A stretch of 64,000 bases of DNA from Aphelocoma coerulescens (taxonomy: Eukaryota > Chordata > Aves > Passeriformes > Corvidae), in contig NC_091018.1 of NCBI RefSeq assembly GCF_041296385.1, positions 2,549,501 to 2,613,500 of the forward strand, read 5' to 3'. The position numbers were made by a program, and so were the translations under genes. This document shows, one piece after another, positions 25,220-36,964 of this stretch; position 1 is the stretch's first letter, and every line of letters starts with the position of its first letter. The notes below the pieces were generated by a model. The model was not told the origin of the DNA. It searched no databases and worked only from the letters and a program-made list of their open reading frames with translations.

Positions 25220-28200
25220 ACTGTGATTTACTGACACTGATTTATTGTTGCCCATCATCATCAGGTATTAGAGACGAACTTTAGCCTTCCAGACTGAAAA
25301 CCTTGCTGTGGCTAACAGTTGGGAAACTCTTACATTTCATTCTGACTTCTGCTGAAAGAGTGAAATAGAGATTTTGCTGGTTCAACAGATGCCTGTCCAG
25401 ATCCCTTTTTTTTTAGGCAGATGTTAATATCTGCTGATATACAGACAAGATAATTTTAAATTCATGAATTCTATAAAGTTATATACATTATTTACTGGCT
25501 TATATTTTTAAGTAAAAAAATTATTTCAAAATCCATTATTTATACTTTCTCCAGTTTTTCACTCAGCTATATATATCATATGTATAAGTAAAGTGGGTAT
25601 AGCTGGACTTATACAGGTAAATTTTGAGAAATAAAAAGGTCCTGATGATGGGTAGAATATTTTCAACAGCCCTGAATACTACTTAGTACCTTTTACTGAC
25701 AAATGCATAGTCAGAGTGTTTATAAATGAAATTACAATATCAGCTAGCACTGTGACAGCTTCATTATTAGCAGGAAATTTTGGAGTCTATTTAGAATTCA
25801 AGTTCAGCTGAAATTACTAAAAGATTTAAAACAATTACGAAGTGTTCCGAACTATCCTGTCATGGTCACATTTAAAACTTTTGATGGACAAAAAGTTATA
25901 ATGTCTTTTCAGTGGGAAAAAAAAAAGAAAAAAAGAAATCTCTGTGTGCTATTACTTTACACAGATTTGGTACTTCATCTAAAAATGAAAGGTGAAGGGT
26001 GGTTAAAGCACAAGCAGCTTGAATTTTTTACGATGACAATTCAGAATTTTCAGTGTCTGAGGCAATTCAAACTGAAAAGCAATTTTACTCCTACATTTAC
26101 CTTCAAAAGGTATTCTACAATAGTAACTTCCAATTTGTAAGCCAATGTGAGCCCATTATTGCTTATAGGGCATGGCAGCATTTTTGTTAACCCTTCAGTG
26201 CAGTGAAGAACTGGTAACTTTTAGCACATTCTCCTCTGTGGATCTGAGGGGGGCTGTCAGCATCGCTCCATTTTGGAGAACCAGACCTGTGGGAACAGCA
26301 CCTGCCTGCAGCTGCTGGGTCCAGGAGCCCCTCAGTCAATATTTTGCAGAGAAAGGGACAGAAGGATCAATCAAGAGTTTGTTCTCCCCTCTGCTGTGCT
26401 CTGGGTGCTGACACCAATCTGGGCAAGAGCTTCATGAAACAAGGATGGACAAATATTTCCATACACCTGCGACTCCCTGCCAGTCCTAACCTCACCCATG
26501 TTCCTTCCCAGCAGGAGAAGAACCTTAGAAACTCTTTATTATTTTTATTATTCTACATTTTCCTCATCTGAATTCCATTTGTTAAAGACTTCACCTTTTT
26601 GGGTAAGTTTTTTTTTGTGAAGTTTTTTTTTTTCACCTCCTGATCTCCTGCATATAATAACTTCTGTACCAGACACCACATTTACAGAAATTAGGCTTTT
26701 GAACTCTTTCTAGATCTTCTGATGCATTTTTTAGGCACCTATATAAGTCTGCACACTACAAAAATACAGGAGATAAGCCCCAATATTAAGCTATTTACTC
26801 TTGAACTGTAATAAAATGTCAAATTAGGCACCTTCTAAGTTTTTAGATCACTATTACTTATAATTTATTACTAACCATGGATTGGGGGGGGGAGTGGAGA
26901 GCAAAGAAGAGCTAGAAGGGGAGGACTTACAAAACAATTCCATTTGTCACTTTTTTTTTTAACTCCATGAACTTGAAGGCAATTTCCAAAAGAATTTTCT
27001 CCCTTACAAGTTAAATCCTTTTTCTCCTCCTTCTGTTCCAGTGCTGTTAACAAAAAGCAGCTCATAAATCAAACTTTAATCAAGCTGAAAATCCCAGTTT
27101 TATTTCTTCGCTTCCCTAGGGGGTCAGAGCATTTTGCAGAATCTTTTCTTTTCTGAACTTCTCCTCTTCAGAACTTCTGTTTGCCACTTGCTTTCTCTCC
27201 TAATAAAATTACTTTCATTTAGGATTACCACCCTCCTCTCCTTCCTGACATTGCACTTGCTTCTTCATCCTCCTGTGATTGAAAGTATTTAAAGCCCTGC
27301 AACTTAATTGGAAGAAACATGATTGTAAGGGATTAGCAACCCCTCAATTCAATATACAGAATTATGTTTACACAGCCAAGGAGAGATTAATCTACTATTA
27401 CTCTAAGTTTTCTGGTGTTTTCCTGGCTTTAGACTTCAAATCTTTATAAACTAAGGCCATATTCAAGCAGGACAACTGGAGGAAGCTCAGGACATTGTCA
27501 CTAACAGCTCATACTGTGGATGGGGATTGTGCTGAATTCACTTTCAGTACTATATATTATATATAATTCCTATTTATTTTAAATTCCATGCTCTGTATTT
27601 GAAGAAGTAACAGCCTGCTATAAAGTTTAGCTGACACAGCTGCTTTAACGAATCTTTAAATGACTCCTGGATTACTTTATCTTGGAATGAAAAATGACTT
27701 TTTTTCCTTTTAATCTGCAGTTAACAAAACATTGATTTGGAACAAATAGGCATTGATTGAAAATTTGGACTAGATCATAAACTTTTTAACCCCCATTCTT
27801 TGTTAGCATTTTAAAACATAGTTTACAGTGTTAGACTCGAGGCACTGCAGTCTCTTTGAGGCTTATTTAGGAGTAGAGCAGGGGCAAGAATGAATAAAAC
27901 CAAGCAAGCTGCCTTTGGATAGCATGATAAGAGAAACTCAACCAGAGTAAGCAAATGAAAGGAACATCTCCTGTGAGACTGCCTTATGAGATTTCCAGAA
28001 TGACTAAGACTGTCTTTAAGGTGATAAGCCGAGTTTTATACTGCAGTTTAGGGAATCACTTCCCAAGAATGAATAGAATTACGCCTATGGCATTTAGTAA
28101 AAATCAATGTTGAAGGACAAGAAAGCCCCCCAGCTAACACTTATAAAAATCTGCCTCTTTTACTTCATTCTGTTACCTCCTTGTTTTCTTTTATGACATG

Positions 28201-29540
28201 ATGGAGATAGCTCTGAGCTGCAAGATGTGAATAAAAGAGAAAACTTCTTCAAACAGTGGAACTTCCTAATTCAACCTGTAGTAAACCCAGGCATTCCAGA
28301 TACGGAATTTAATTTCTTTTAAACATACTTCACTACTTAACAAAAAAGATAAAAGCCCCAGAAGTGAGTAAAGAGACAGTTTTACACAGAGGGTGCCTTC
28401 CTTATTTCTTTTAAACAAGGAGCTATTTTCCTCCAAAATAAAAGTTCTGAGTAAAGCAATCAAACTGATATATCTGCAAAAAACTTCCCTGAATCAAAGA
28501 GCCATTCCAAGTACATATTTTAAGAGCACAGACTCCACAAAGCAAAGCTCAGGATTGGATTTCCTGTAATATGGAAGTGGAAATGTCTGGGCTGTCAGGG
28601 CAGCTTTGGGAACAGTGTGCTTTAAATGCTCTAATTGTACAGAATATGCACACAAGTATCAATATTGCTTATGCAATACATGTAAATTAATGCTAAAATC
28701 TACTGAAGGGCTGCTTGGCCTCTGCTCAGGGTTGTAGCAGTGATGTATTGCAGGCTCCCTGCTATTCTGCTCCTAAAGGTCTGAAGTGTCTCCAGGCAGC
28801 TTCTGTGTTTTACTGATTATGATGAACAGTTTAATATTTTTTGGGGTTTGCTGACTGCTACTTTCCTATTGACAATTAATATTTGGGAGGGGATTTGAGC
28901 TACACTAACAGTAATAAACACTGATTGTCAAGAAATCTTTCCATGTGCTAGGCCTTTGAAGCCAAGATCATCTTGCTAGGATAAGACAAGTAGATACCCA
29001 GAGAGGGTCACAATCTCCAGAAGTTGATGTACCATGAGGTTCTGCTACCTGAAACATTTCTTCTGGTGTACAAAAGTCACTGTAAACAATTTGGATAAAA
29101 AGTACTTGCACTTGATTTAAGGAGGCTAAATTGCTTGGCTCAATCAGTAACACAAACAAGAAAAAAAAAAAACAAACAATACAAAAAAACCCCCCCTGAA
29201 CTCATTACTCATGCATTTTCATTTTTTACTTTGTTTTTTTGTCTCATTCTTCAAATAGACTTTCGGTACAGTGTGTGACAAAATGGGATTAATTCTTTGA
29301 GGAACTGCTATTAATTCAGCATTGAACGTCACGAGTTTACCCTTCTCCAGAAGTTTTAGCTGCTTTATAAAAATTTGTTACACCTTTAGTGGGACTTTGG
29401 ATAAAATTAATTCTCAGAGTAATTACCCACATTAAGGAGCTGACTGCTTCAGCTGGAAATGAAAACGTTGAACACCTCAGTGCGTGCTGAACTGTCGATG
29501 TTGTCTCCAGATCTGGTGCTCCTGTGAGCGAGGCTGCCCA
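25220..29540. other. AT-rich noncoding sequence, homopolymer runs
   Basis: Holds a G9 run at 26884-26892, which could nucleate a G-rich secondary structure, and several T-runs around 26609-26632. No exon pair or repeat family is recognised. Confidence 0.45.
29161..29197. repeat. A-rich run ending in A7C7
   Basis: Twelve A, then an A/C-rich stretch, then adjacent A and C homopolymers. This is low-complexity sequence. Confidence 0.85.
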
Positions 29541-29542
29541 GT

Positions 29543-29841
29543 TCACAGAGGATTCAATGGGCTGTGCAGACAGTGCACTCCATCACTCTCACAAGTGCAG
29601 GTAGGAGAACAGGGATTTGCATGGATGTGCTGATGCTTTGGAGAAATGGGGGACTCCTTTAATGTGTCCTTCACACAGCAGATGGCTCGTGAAATCTGTT
29701 TCATGGTTGGGGAGCTTTGTAAAGGCTTGTAAAGATTTGTTGCCCACTGCTTTTGCCACAGAATGAAGATGTATACCCACACCAAAAGCACCAAAAAAAT
29801 CAATTGCAAGAGCAACAGCTCATAGAGTAACCTGAGTTTTT
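29543..29841 (-). CDS. Candidate terminal exon: single-pass membrane segment plus Cys-rich tail
   Basis: On the minus strand a good acceptor (acattcctttaattccag) opens a frame that, after two phase nucleotides, reads KLRLLYELL, then a hydrophobic segment of about 20 residues (LQLIFLVLLVWVYIFILW), then a basic/aromatic stop-transfer motif (QKQW). A tail of about 65 residues follows, with CC and C-x3-C-x-C clusters (ICCVKD, NPCSPTCTC), ending HSPLNPL and TGA at 29543. The layout fits a type I or C-terminally anchored membrane protein with a cytosolic Cys-rich tail. I do not recognise the family. The hydrophobic run could also arise from a pyrimidine-rich strand by chance. The longer open frame at 30749-31372 on the same strand upstream supports a gene. 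Confidence 0.27.
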
Positions 29842-30748
29842 CTGGAATTAAAGGAATGTTTGGTTTCAGCTAAATCATGAGGTTTGGTTCGACACTAAGG
29901 AATTTTTCACTCATAATTAAACTGTTCATAATCCTCTAAAACCTTGTTTTCCCATGGTAAAAGAAAACATTAAAAGAAAATAGCCCCATGTATTTACAAT
30001 CTTAAGGAGTATTTAAACACAGGTTGCCCCAGTTCTTTACAGGCTGCACTGTGTATAAACAATCAGAACACTTGTTACTATAGAAAGGTGAAACCAAAGT
30101 TTCTCAGCTGAGATCAAATCTTTGTAAATCCTTGCACCTCTCTGACATTTACTAATGCATTTTCTCATGTGCCATCAATCAGTTTGCAACTTTGAGCCTT
30201 TTTTTCTTTGTTATTATTGTACCAGAGTGGAACCTTGAGGCAACACTGTTCTAAATTGTTTACTTCTTCTTACCCTGGTTTTAGTTTCTTATCAAGTTTC
30301 TAACCCAAAGCAATAATTTACCTGACAATTCATGACAACTCCTTTTCTATTGATCTGTCAGAAACTTTAATCTTTTAATATTCCAAGGAATTATTTGAAC
30401 AAGGTGCAGCGTATCTGTTATTCAATCAACAAACCAGAAATCCTAAAGAAGCAGGATGGGAAAATATCCTATTACAGGAGCCATGTGGGCATAATTCAGT
30501 TTTTTAGAATTCCTTTCACACTGATGGTAGGTTTTAGATATTTTGAAACATTTTGCAAACATGTTTTGTCATTTTGAAATGCTCCTAGGATCATTTCTAG
30601 AATTTTGTAAAAACCTGATGCAGCAGCTGCTACTTCCTTCCTTCCACCACTGTTTATTTAGATGCAAACATCTTTTGTTAACAGCTTGCTCGTGCTCGTG
30701 TGTTCCTTCAGAATTCAGAGATCAATATAGTCTGTGCTCGAGGATTTT

Positions 30749-31372
30749 TTACACTTCTCTGACATGCTCTGGCACCTTCATTTTTGGCTCACATTCTAAT
30801 GGCAGTGGAATAATGAAAGTAAATAATTGATTTTTCACCACCACGTGATTCTCAACTCTGCTTTCTGCTTCCCAGTGTTCTGTCAGAGTTGCTGCTTCTT
30901 TTACAGTCTTCATATTTCTGATTGATCCAGCCCAGGATGTATTTTCCAGTGGTTTCTGGTACTCTGTGCTGCTGTTCCACTCTTTCTTACTTGGCTTGTA
31001 CAAATTTTTATTGATTTCAATAGATGAAATATCCGTTTTCTTATGGAAACAAAAAAACCCCTTATTTGACAACCTACTACCAAGATCTTTGAACTGATAT
31101 AAAAAAATTTCCAATGTACCCTTTTTATACCTTCTGATATTTCTCTTTTGCCAAGAAGGAAGGTCTGAGTAAAACATGCAAATATAAGGTACCCAGAATA
31201 TTCCATAACATACACTGGGATCCAAGTCTTCATAGCTCGAACCTTCCACATTAAGTGGCTTGCAAAGACTCACAAAGGGAAAGCTGAAGGCAGTAGATGT
31301 GCTCTCAGTTTGATTCATTGTCTGACCCTCCCCAAGCCCATTGAAAAGGCTCCAAAGTGAGTTTTTACACAA
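30749..31372 (-). CDS. Unknown 208-codon minus-strand open frame, candidate extracellular exon
   Basis: This is the longest open frame in the window and is not repetitive. A good internal acceptor (cacatctactgccttcag) lies just before 31283, so the spliced part would be 31283 downward. Another possible acceptor (gtttttttgtttccataag) lies later in the frame. The translation has N-glycosylation sequons (NQT, NSS, NTS), scattered Cys, and a beta-strand-like stretch near the end (NHVVVKNQLFTFIIPLPLEC). There is no membrane segment inside it. If joined to the downstream membrane exon it would be the ectodomain, but no donor gives a clean phase-matched junction at its 3' end, so the join is unresolved. 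No homology is recognised. Confidence 0.27.
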   Translation of the reverse strand: MCKNSLWSLFNGLGEGQTMNQTESTSTAFSFPFVSLCKPLNVEGSSYEDLDPSVCYGIFWVPYICMFYSDLPSWQKRNIRRYKKGTLEIFLYQFKDLGSRLSNKGFFCFHKKTDISSIEINKNLYKPSKKEWNSSTEYQKPLENTSWAGSIRNMKTVKEAATLTEHWEAESRVENHVVVKNQLFTFIIPLPLECEPKMKVPEHVREV

Positions 31373-31565
31373 CTAAACTACAGCTGCAGCTGAGTGGAAA
31401 ACAGAGGGAAAGGTGAATGCCCAGTTCATGGTCATAAGGAAGTAGAGGAACAAAGCTGGCAGCCTTCATGGCTTCCAGCCACTTAGAATTTCAGCCCCTC
31501 ACTGTGGTGCTTCTCTTGATGTCTCTACAGAGTACTGGTCAGATAAGAACTTGTTCTTTACAATA

Positions 31566-31578
31566 TTATATATATATT
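31566..31578. repeat. Short TA-rich run
   Basis: An alternating TA stretch inside AT-rich sequence. A similar run lies at 32136-32148. Confidence 0.5.
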
Positions 31579-32337
31579 TTACAAAAATGTAACACCCCTC
31601 AAGGTCCTTGAAGTCTTAGCATGAGTTAGGATGTTGGCCATACAAAACAATTAAAATTTGAACTATGGCAGTTATGTTATGATCCAGCTAAGGCTTTTAA
31701 AGTGGGTATCAAGAGGCTGTTGTTACACATATAAATACAGATATACATATTAGTCATACAATAATTCTACCAAAGAAGTTCCTCTCCTGAGACCATATAG
31801 CATTTTGAAAGAGTATTTTTATCTACTGGTCCTACCATCACACCATAATATCAGCTGCTTCACAATCAAAGAGAGTCTAAATCATATAGTTTAAACCCCA
31901 CAAACTATTTCCATGTGTAATAACATCTTCTCCATATCCTGCCCCACACAATGGCAACAATCATCAGATTCAGCTATTAAATAACCAACATTCTGCTACC
32001 ATAATTCTGTAAAAGTTTACTTCAAATGAAAATACTACAGAACCAGACAGTGATAGCCAGAAAAACTGCCTTTCTCATCACTTTCTCTGACAAGGAGAAA
32101 AAAAAATCGGAAACAACATTTTTAATGTTTTAAATATGTATATATATAAATAGTTTGTCTCTCATTAGTGAATTTTCTCCCCCTTGACCTTATTTTCCCA
32201 GAGAAGAGCTAGGATTTCTATTTTAACCATTTGAGCTTTTATCATACAAGATTTCTAAGAGCTACATTTAGGAGATTGGGTTTGTGCATCATGGCAGGTC
32301 TGGCATGTGAGGAAATCTGCTACATGCTGGATTTCCA

Positions 32338-32348
32338 CCCCCCCCCCC
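32338..32348. repeat. C11 homopolymer
   Basis: An uninterrupted run of eleven C, unusual in this AT-rich window and prone to length variation. Confidence 0.9.
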
Positions 32349-32536
32349 ATGCCTGTCCAAAAATACACAGCACAATTTCCACCCATCATTTCAGCTAAGA
32401 AGAAAATCTGACAATTTATTACAGTCCTCCTGTGCCAGATAATAGTCCAATTGATGGTATGTGACAGAGCAGCTTAACTTCAAGAGCCAGTGCTTCTTCA
32501 TATAACTGCTGTCACTTTTGCTTTTCTCAACTTCAC

Positions 32537-32712
32537 CTCAGTAACTGATTTTTCCTTGCTGCTGTTTTAATTTTGATATGTCTTGTTTCCTCAGGAGGTT
32601 GCCAAGAAAGTGAATAAAAAATAGGCTGATGCAAAACATTCTGCATGAGGTGCCTCATGTTCCCTCTAACGCATCCACAGAGAAGAAGAGCGTGCAGATG
32701 TTTGCCACAGAT
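32537..32712 (-). CDS. Candidate 176-nt internal exon
   Basis: The minus-strand acceptor (gctttggtttgtacacatcag) and donor (ACTGAG|GTGAAG) flank 58 open codons plus two nucleotides. The translation starts ICGKHLHALLLCGCVRGN and contains FYSLSWQPPEETRHIKIK, whose W-x-P context loosely recalls a fibronectin-III strand, though that is weak. Its end phase matches the acceptor at 31283 in the next open frame. The other frames are closed. The family is unknown. Confidence 0.22.
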
Positions 32713-33099
32713 CTGATGTGTACAAACCAAAGCCTAAAGTGTAAAATCTTTTTTCACTTGGAAAAGTGTCAACCTGCCTACACATCTCCACTGCGAAACT
32801 CTTAATTAGTCCAGACCAAGGTCAGCTTGCTACTGCATCTAAATTTGCCCACGCACGAGTTACTCTGCAGTCACAACCAAGCATTTACAGCAAAGAAATT
32901 CATGAGTGTAAATAAGGTGGAAATGATCAGCAGAAGACTCAGAAGTTTTGAAACTCTTGGAAAACATTAGTACAAGGTAAGCACTCCCTTTCTGCACACT
33001 CTGTCCTATCGGTTCAAGATTCAGACATGTTCCACCTTGTTTAATGTATTTACAGTAGTGATATATCCCAATGTCAAACTGAGAAAACCCCATGCCAAA

Positions 33100-36000
33100 A
33101 GATCCTGAGCCCCAGCACTGCTAGGCTGGCAGTGGCCAAGCAGGAGTTTCTACTGGCCCAGCCTGCACTAACTGGCAGCTCAGGAACTCTGTGAACCAGC
33201 GGAGGAGAATTGGAAATGCCCTGCAAATGACTGCTCGTGCTCATTTCCTGTTCTCACAGAATTCTGCACACACACACACCCACCCACAGAGATTTAAATG
33301 CATCATCACCAATACCCACAGGTTCTTCCCTCTGGTGAAAATTCTCCTTTTGGGATGCAGGCCTCAACTCTAAAGAAATCAGTGAGAACAACGCAATTAT
33401 GAGTAATGTAGTATTTTTAATTTATCCATTTGTAAAATAAATAGTGGTAATTGTAGGAATCAATTGTGGAACACCAAGCAGCTCAATCCTTTTCATATCA
33501 AGACTGTAGTTAACTGGAGATTATGCAGCTATGGAATGACTAAACTGAGTTAATGCACATACTTAGGTTTTCATCATGCTTAACGTATTTACCTTCATGA
33601 GGACCTAATAAGTAGCACATACTGGAACTGAGCTTATCCATCAGATATCAGAGTATGATCGATGCAAATACAACAAAAGTTAATTAACTTTTTTTAAGGA
33701 TATACATGAACTCCTTTCCAGAAACTGAAATGAAGATTTTTTTTTTTTTTTATTAATAGATGTTTGGTTTTAAATAGTGTACAGAAATTTTTTTACTGCT
33801 TTATTTAAGAAACTTTTTAAGCAGAAAAAATGAATATTAGAATCCTTCACTGATGCTTTCTTCTCCCTCTGAAATACTAGAACAGCCTGTATGTTTGAAA
33901 CTCATGTTACTGAATAATTCTGAAATCTATTATTACATTCAAGCCTTTAATGACTAGCCACTTTTGAGGAGATCCATGGACCGTGCCACATTCCCTGAAT
34001 ATTTGAAATAAGTAACAAGAGCCCTTTGCAATACTTAGAAACAAAAGAAAGGATTTTTCTTTTAGAATTATGTACTTCTTATAATGCTCCCTGGCTGCAA
34101 GTCTCCTCAGCCTCAGGTGCATTTAAACAATCAAACTGTGATGTGCTAACAGTAACACAAAATAAAACCACAATCTGATTGCACTTCAGAGATAATGCTG
34201 GCATCTCGTCTCCCCTTCCACTCCTATCTCTGCTCTGCCACTCCAAAAGAATAGTTTGGGTTGGCTGCTAGGATAGACAAAGCCAGGCAGGGCTCAGCAC
34301 CTATTCAGGCACCAGAAAGCAAAAGGTGAGAGTTGTGCATTCTAATTCTGTGTCTTTTCCAACCATCCTCAGTCAAAGGGGGGTTTTAAATTATGTATTT
34401 ATACACCACTTAAACAATATGGGAATAAAGCTTCACTGTCAATCATACATAGGTGGGGATCATCTTTCAATAGAGCACTTATTAAATTAATGCATAATTT
34501 AATACAGTACAGAGATCAACAACAAAATTCAAAAGCACTGGTATTTTTATTGAATCCGAGCCCCTGAGTGTTTGGGAAGTAATATAAAATTAAAAGCTTT
34601 TCAACCTTAGCTCCTCTAGTAGTCACAATTATTTCACTGTTTGCCTGAGAGTTTAATCCAAAAATCTGCCAAAAGTCAGTGGAAGGGCTTTGTTGAATTA
34701 AACAAACAAAGAGAAAAGCACTAAACTTCCTGAATCAATTAAGTCACATTGCAATTTGTGTAAGTTGAACCAGAGAAGAGTAACTAATTCTGTCAACAGG
34801 GTTCACCCTTGGATCTTGCTCTGAGTTTCCTGTCCACATGTGCTAACTCATTTTAAAAAATCTCTCTTGGACTGGAGACAAAGGATCTCCCACTAGATGA
34901 AATCTGGGACTACTCTATGAGCAAACATGGCAGAGGAAGCATCTGGCATCACTCCTCCCAGCTCAAAATGGGCTTTCAGAACCACCCTCAAACACCATCT
35001 GCATGTTTCACATACCCTACTGTCCTGCTATAAAAATACATTTGCAGTTATTTCTGAATCTCTGAAAAATACTTACCAAATATCCATAGAAAATGAATGT
35101 TTTGGGAATACATTGGGTGAGTTGTGTCTCCTCATGACCGTGTGCCTCAAAGTATCCCAGCCTTACCAGGAGTCCTTGGCTACTCTCAGCAATGGAACAG
35201 CTCTGTGCTTCCAGCTTCCAGCCCTTAAAACCCCTGGTTTAAACTAAAAAAAATAAAAAAAAAGTTCCCAAGTCTTCATTAAGGTTCTCTAATGAGAGCT
35301 GAATAGGTCCCATGAAATACAAAGCAGAAAGGATTAGGGATGCTACACTCACGGGGTTGGAGACTGGAGACATGAGCATTTGTGGGACAACTGCCCAGGA
35401 AAGCTCAGCTGTGGGGCCTTGTGGGCTGCACAACCCTACAAAACAGGGGTCAGAGGCACGTGGCTATACTCTGTATTAAACAGGCAGAAGATCACTCCCA
35501 CAAGTGGATTAAAACAAAGAAACAACTTCTAAATAATAATAAAAAACCAACAACCCCCCCCAGAGTAGGCACAGCCACTGATGCACACCTGAGAGAGCTC
35601 AGTGCAGTCTCTCATACACAGCCAAGTGAACCAAAAATCAGCTTCTTCTACTCAGTTCTTAAAATGTGAACACACTGACTTCATCATTCTCCCCACTCCA
35701 TAAAAATCTTCACTTGTCATCAATAACTGGAAGAGATGCTTTTAGTAGGGCTGTAGATGCTGAGATAGCCAGGGTGTTCTAACACTAATGGCAGTTTTGA
35801 AAATGAGAGGTTCTGGTTCAGCATCTGCTGACAGAGGATATGTCCAAATATTTGTAGCTCTCCCTGCAGCCCTCTGGTTTCAAGGTAAGCTGTTCTTCTC
35901 TGCCGTGTCCTGATCCACAACAGAGCTGATCCAAATTTAACACTTCCCAAAAATAAAAAGTGTTTTTCATGAATTCAAGCAACCCTATACTCCTTTAAGA

Positions 36001-36875
36001 GTTGGGTTTTTTTGGGTTGAATTTTTCTAGTCAGCATTTAATAACCTAAATTTGTACCAGGAGGAGCTGTTTAAGCTTCAGCTTCAAAATCCTGAGCCAG
36101 GATGGTCACAGTTAGGAGCTATTAACTCCCATACTCTATCACAGGACTCCAAGGACTGGAGACTGTGCACACCATATGTGCTGTGAAGGTGTCCTAAAAG
36201 AAAGGATTATGTAGTGTTTTGAGTAAAAAAGGAGTGAAAAAGAGTGCACAAGCATGCACTGTCAGTATTTCCTCCAGTAAATCAAAATAAAATCTCACTT
36301 TTAGATCAGATAACATGATCCTATTGTTTCATTACATATTGTGCAATTCTTCAAGTATCTACTAATTCAATATCGTATCCTCACCAAAATTAATAGCCCG
36401 GGTTCCAGCTTTATCTACTCGTCAAAGGCGTGCTGACCTTCATTAACAATTACAGCAACACTTTTGAATAGATGCAAAATGGTGGCATTTGGGGAGCAAC
36501 TTCAGACATCTGCTTATTCCTCCCTCAAACCGTCTCCAGTCTAAACAGGGGCATGTTTTGCTGACTATGTAAGAGGGGGATAAAAAAGGTCCAAACTTTA
36601 ACAGATTATAAAATAAACTTTTGTAGGTTTTCTGATACCCTCCTAATTACAGTAGCACAGGTTCCTCCAACAGAGTTGAGGGCTCCTTGGCATTCCCTTT
36701 ACTATCACTGCTCCTGAGTAGGCGATAATTTGTCACTAAATGTTCACTGCTGCCTAAAGCTTGATGGAAAATCTCAACACATCACAGCACTTTGTCAGAG
36801 TGTGGAGCAGCCCTCCATCTCCCAAGGCAGCCAGATGATCAAAAATCTTCCAGACGACACGTGTTAGTCCTAGAA
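33100..36875. other. Noncoding sequence, no gene supported
   Basis: Holds a short CA run near 33267-33280 and a T15 tract at 33737-33751. A minus-strand donor consensus (TTTG|GTAAGT) near 35070 follows an open frame of about 57 codons, but no matching acceptor of quality is seen. The 106-codon plus-strand frame at 34927-35247 overlaps it. Confidence 0.4.
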
Positions 36876-36884
36876 CTCCTTGTC

Positions 36885-36960
36885 TGGAGTGTCAAGAGGA
36901 ATGGCCAGCACAGATCAAAGCAGTCATCCATCTAATCCCAAATCCCGTCTTGAACAGTGA
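36885..36960 (+). repeat. Possible ancient interspersed repeat remnant
   Basis: The wording catccatctaatcccaaat followed by cccgtcttgaacagtg resembles a 'catctagtccagtatcctgtctccaacagtggc'-type segment I associate with old amniote interspersed repeats. I cannot name the family. The match is degenerate and unaligned. Confidence 0.25.
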
Positions 36961-36964
36961 CATT

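Noticed and set aside
24861..25261. Four overlapping frames over 75 codons
   Set aside because: They occur on both strands at once in a GC-rich patch, so stop depletion explains them.
29493..29597. Plus-strand Cys-rich reading (SCERGCPVHRGFNGLCRQC) that looks EGF-like
   Set aside because: It lies largely antisense to the better supported minus-strand exon, its Cys spacing fits no EGF or laminin-EGF pattern, and it reads through the following GTAGGA.
32860..33093. 77-codon minus-strand frame after a ttttctcag acceptor, with GGTCLNLEP wording
   Set aside because: Phase-0 donors inside it are weak, and its phase does not join cleanly to the exon candidate at 32712.
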